Assembly: GCA_934131695.1 (NCBI GenBank) | Contig: CAKOZV010000010.1 | Coordinates: 1 to 40,144 of the forward strand | From: an uncultured Bacilli bacterium | GTDB taxonomy: Bacteria > Bacillota_I > Bacilli_A > RF39 > UBA660 | Reading direction: 5' to 3' | Length of the DNA: 40,144 nt | Part shown: positions 40,068 through 40,144 of the stretch, one piece after another | Numbering within the stretch: the stretch's first letter is position 1 | Layout of the letters: each line of letters begins with the position of its first letter | Notes under the pieces: generated by a model | The model's database searches: none | The model's input: the letters and a program-made list of their open reading frames with translations, nothing else | Told to the model about the DNA's origin: nothing | Program-made: the position numbers and the translations under genes

Positions 40068-40144
40068 GAGTCTGTAAATAAATCTGTGTAAATAAATCTC
40101 TCCATGATACAATAGTAGAAATGGAGAGATTTTATTATGAAAAA
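40068..40144 (+). mobile_element. Left end of a probable IS256-type insertion sequence
   Basis: GTCTGTAAATAAATCTGTGTAAAT at about 40069-40092 resembles the terminal inverted repeat of IS256-family elements (GTCCGTATAATTGTGTAAA in IS256 itself). A hairpin CTCTCCAT (40098-40105) / ATGGAGAG (40121-40128) follows, then an ATG at 40137 cut by the window edge. The ribosome site GGAGAG lies in the hairpin's right arm, and a -10-like TACAAT (40108-40113) lies in the loop. Transposase sequence is not visible, so the family call rests on the end repeat only. Confidence 0.45.

Noticed and set aside
1..40144. Genetic code 4 (TGA as Trp), as in Mycoplasma
   Set aside because: All core proteins are full length under the standard bacterial code, Trp is encoded by TGG, and TGA stops the gene ending at 24792.
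1..40144. CRISPR array, rRNA or complete prophage
   Set aside because: No regularly spaced repeats, no rRNA-like segments, and no capsid, terminase or integrase genes were seen.

Overview
This AT-rich window looks like the chromosome of a low-GC Gram-positive bacterium (Bacillota, class Bacilli), probably an uncultured gut-type lineage near Erysipelotrichales/RF39. The taxon is inferred. The support is strong AGGAGG-type ribosome sites, a T-box leader, a LytTR response regulator, many short-spaced operons, and the gene order tkt - sirA-like - yneF, which is also found in Bacillus subtilis. TGA is used as a stop (for example at 24792), so this is not a code-4 Mycoplasma.

Layout. 1-3940 is a minus-strand cassette of two lipoproteins, a membrane protein and small orphans that share a repeated leader motif. 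4055-5592 holds two small XRE regulators and a plasmid/phage-type replication-initiator-like protein, probably a mobile-element remnant. 5654-9263 is a valyl-tRNA synthetase locus: a T-box leader, the first third of an ordinary bacterial valS, then a complete archaeal-type valS starting one base after the remnant's stop. 9267-19459 is a minus-strand housekeeping run: mutS, GH25 lysozyme, NAD(P)H-hydrate dehydratase, LytTR regulator, transketolase, sirA-like, a leucine-rich-repeat protein and yneF. rarA diverges from mutS. 20803-25376 carries a DUF2628-like membrane protein and a lipid operon (plsC, acyl-CoA synthetase, plsC, mgtC). 26415-28394 is a MATE transporter fused to a cytidylate-kinase-like domain.

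28440-32400 is accessory: a decayed small gene, two orphans, a DUF3800 gene facing a promoter-plus-terminator unit that looks like a tiny structured RNA, a macro-domain-like gene, and a tRNA-Thr whose 3' end is repeated on the far side of that gene. 32408-39995 returns to core functions: a DUF11 protein, an HD phosphohydrolase, mtnN, tRNA-Arg, glmS, and rnr behind a leader ORF that spans a terminator. The right edge (about 40068 on) looks like the first bases of an IS256-type insertion sequence.

The two most interesting loci are the valS replacement, caught with the old regulatory leader still in front of the new gene, and the short convergent RNA beside the DUF3800 gene. No CRISPR array or rRNA was seen. 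All statements rest on reading the sequence; no database search was possible.
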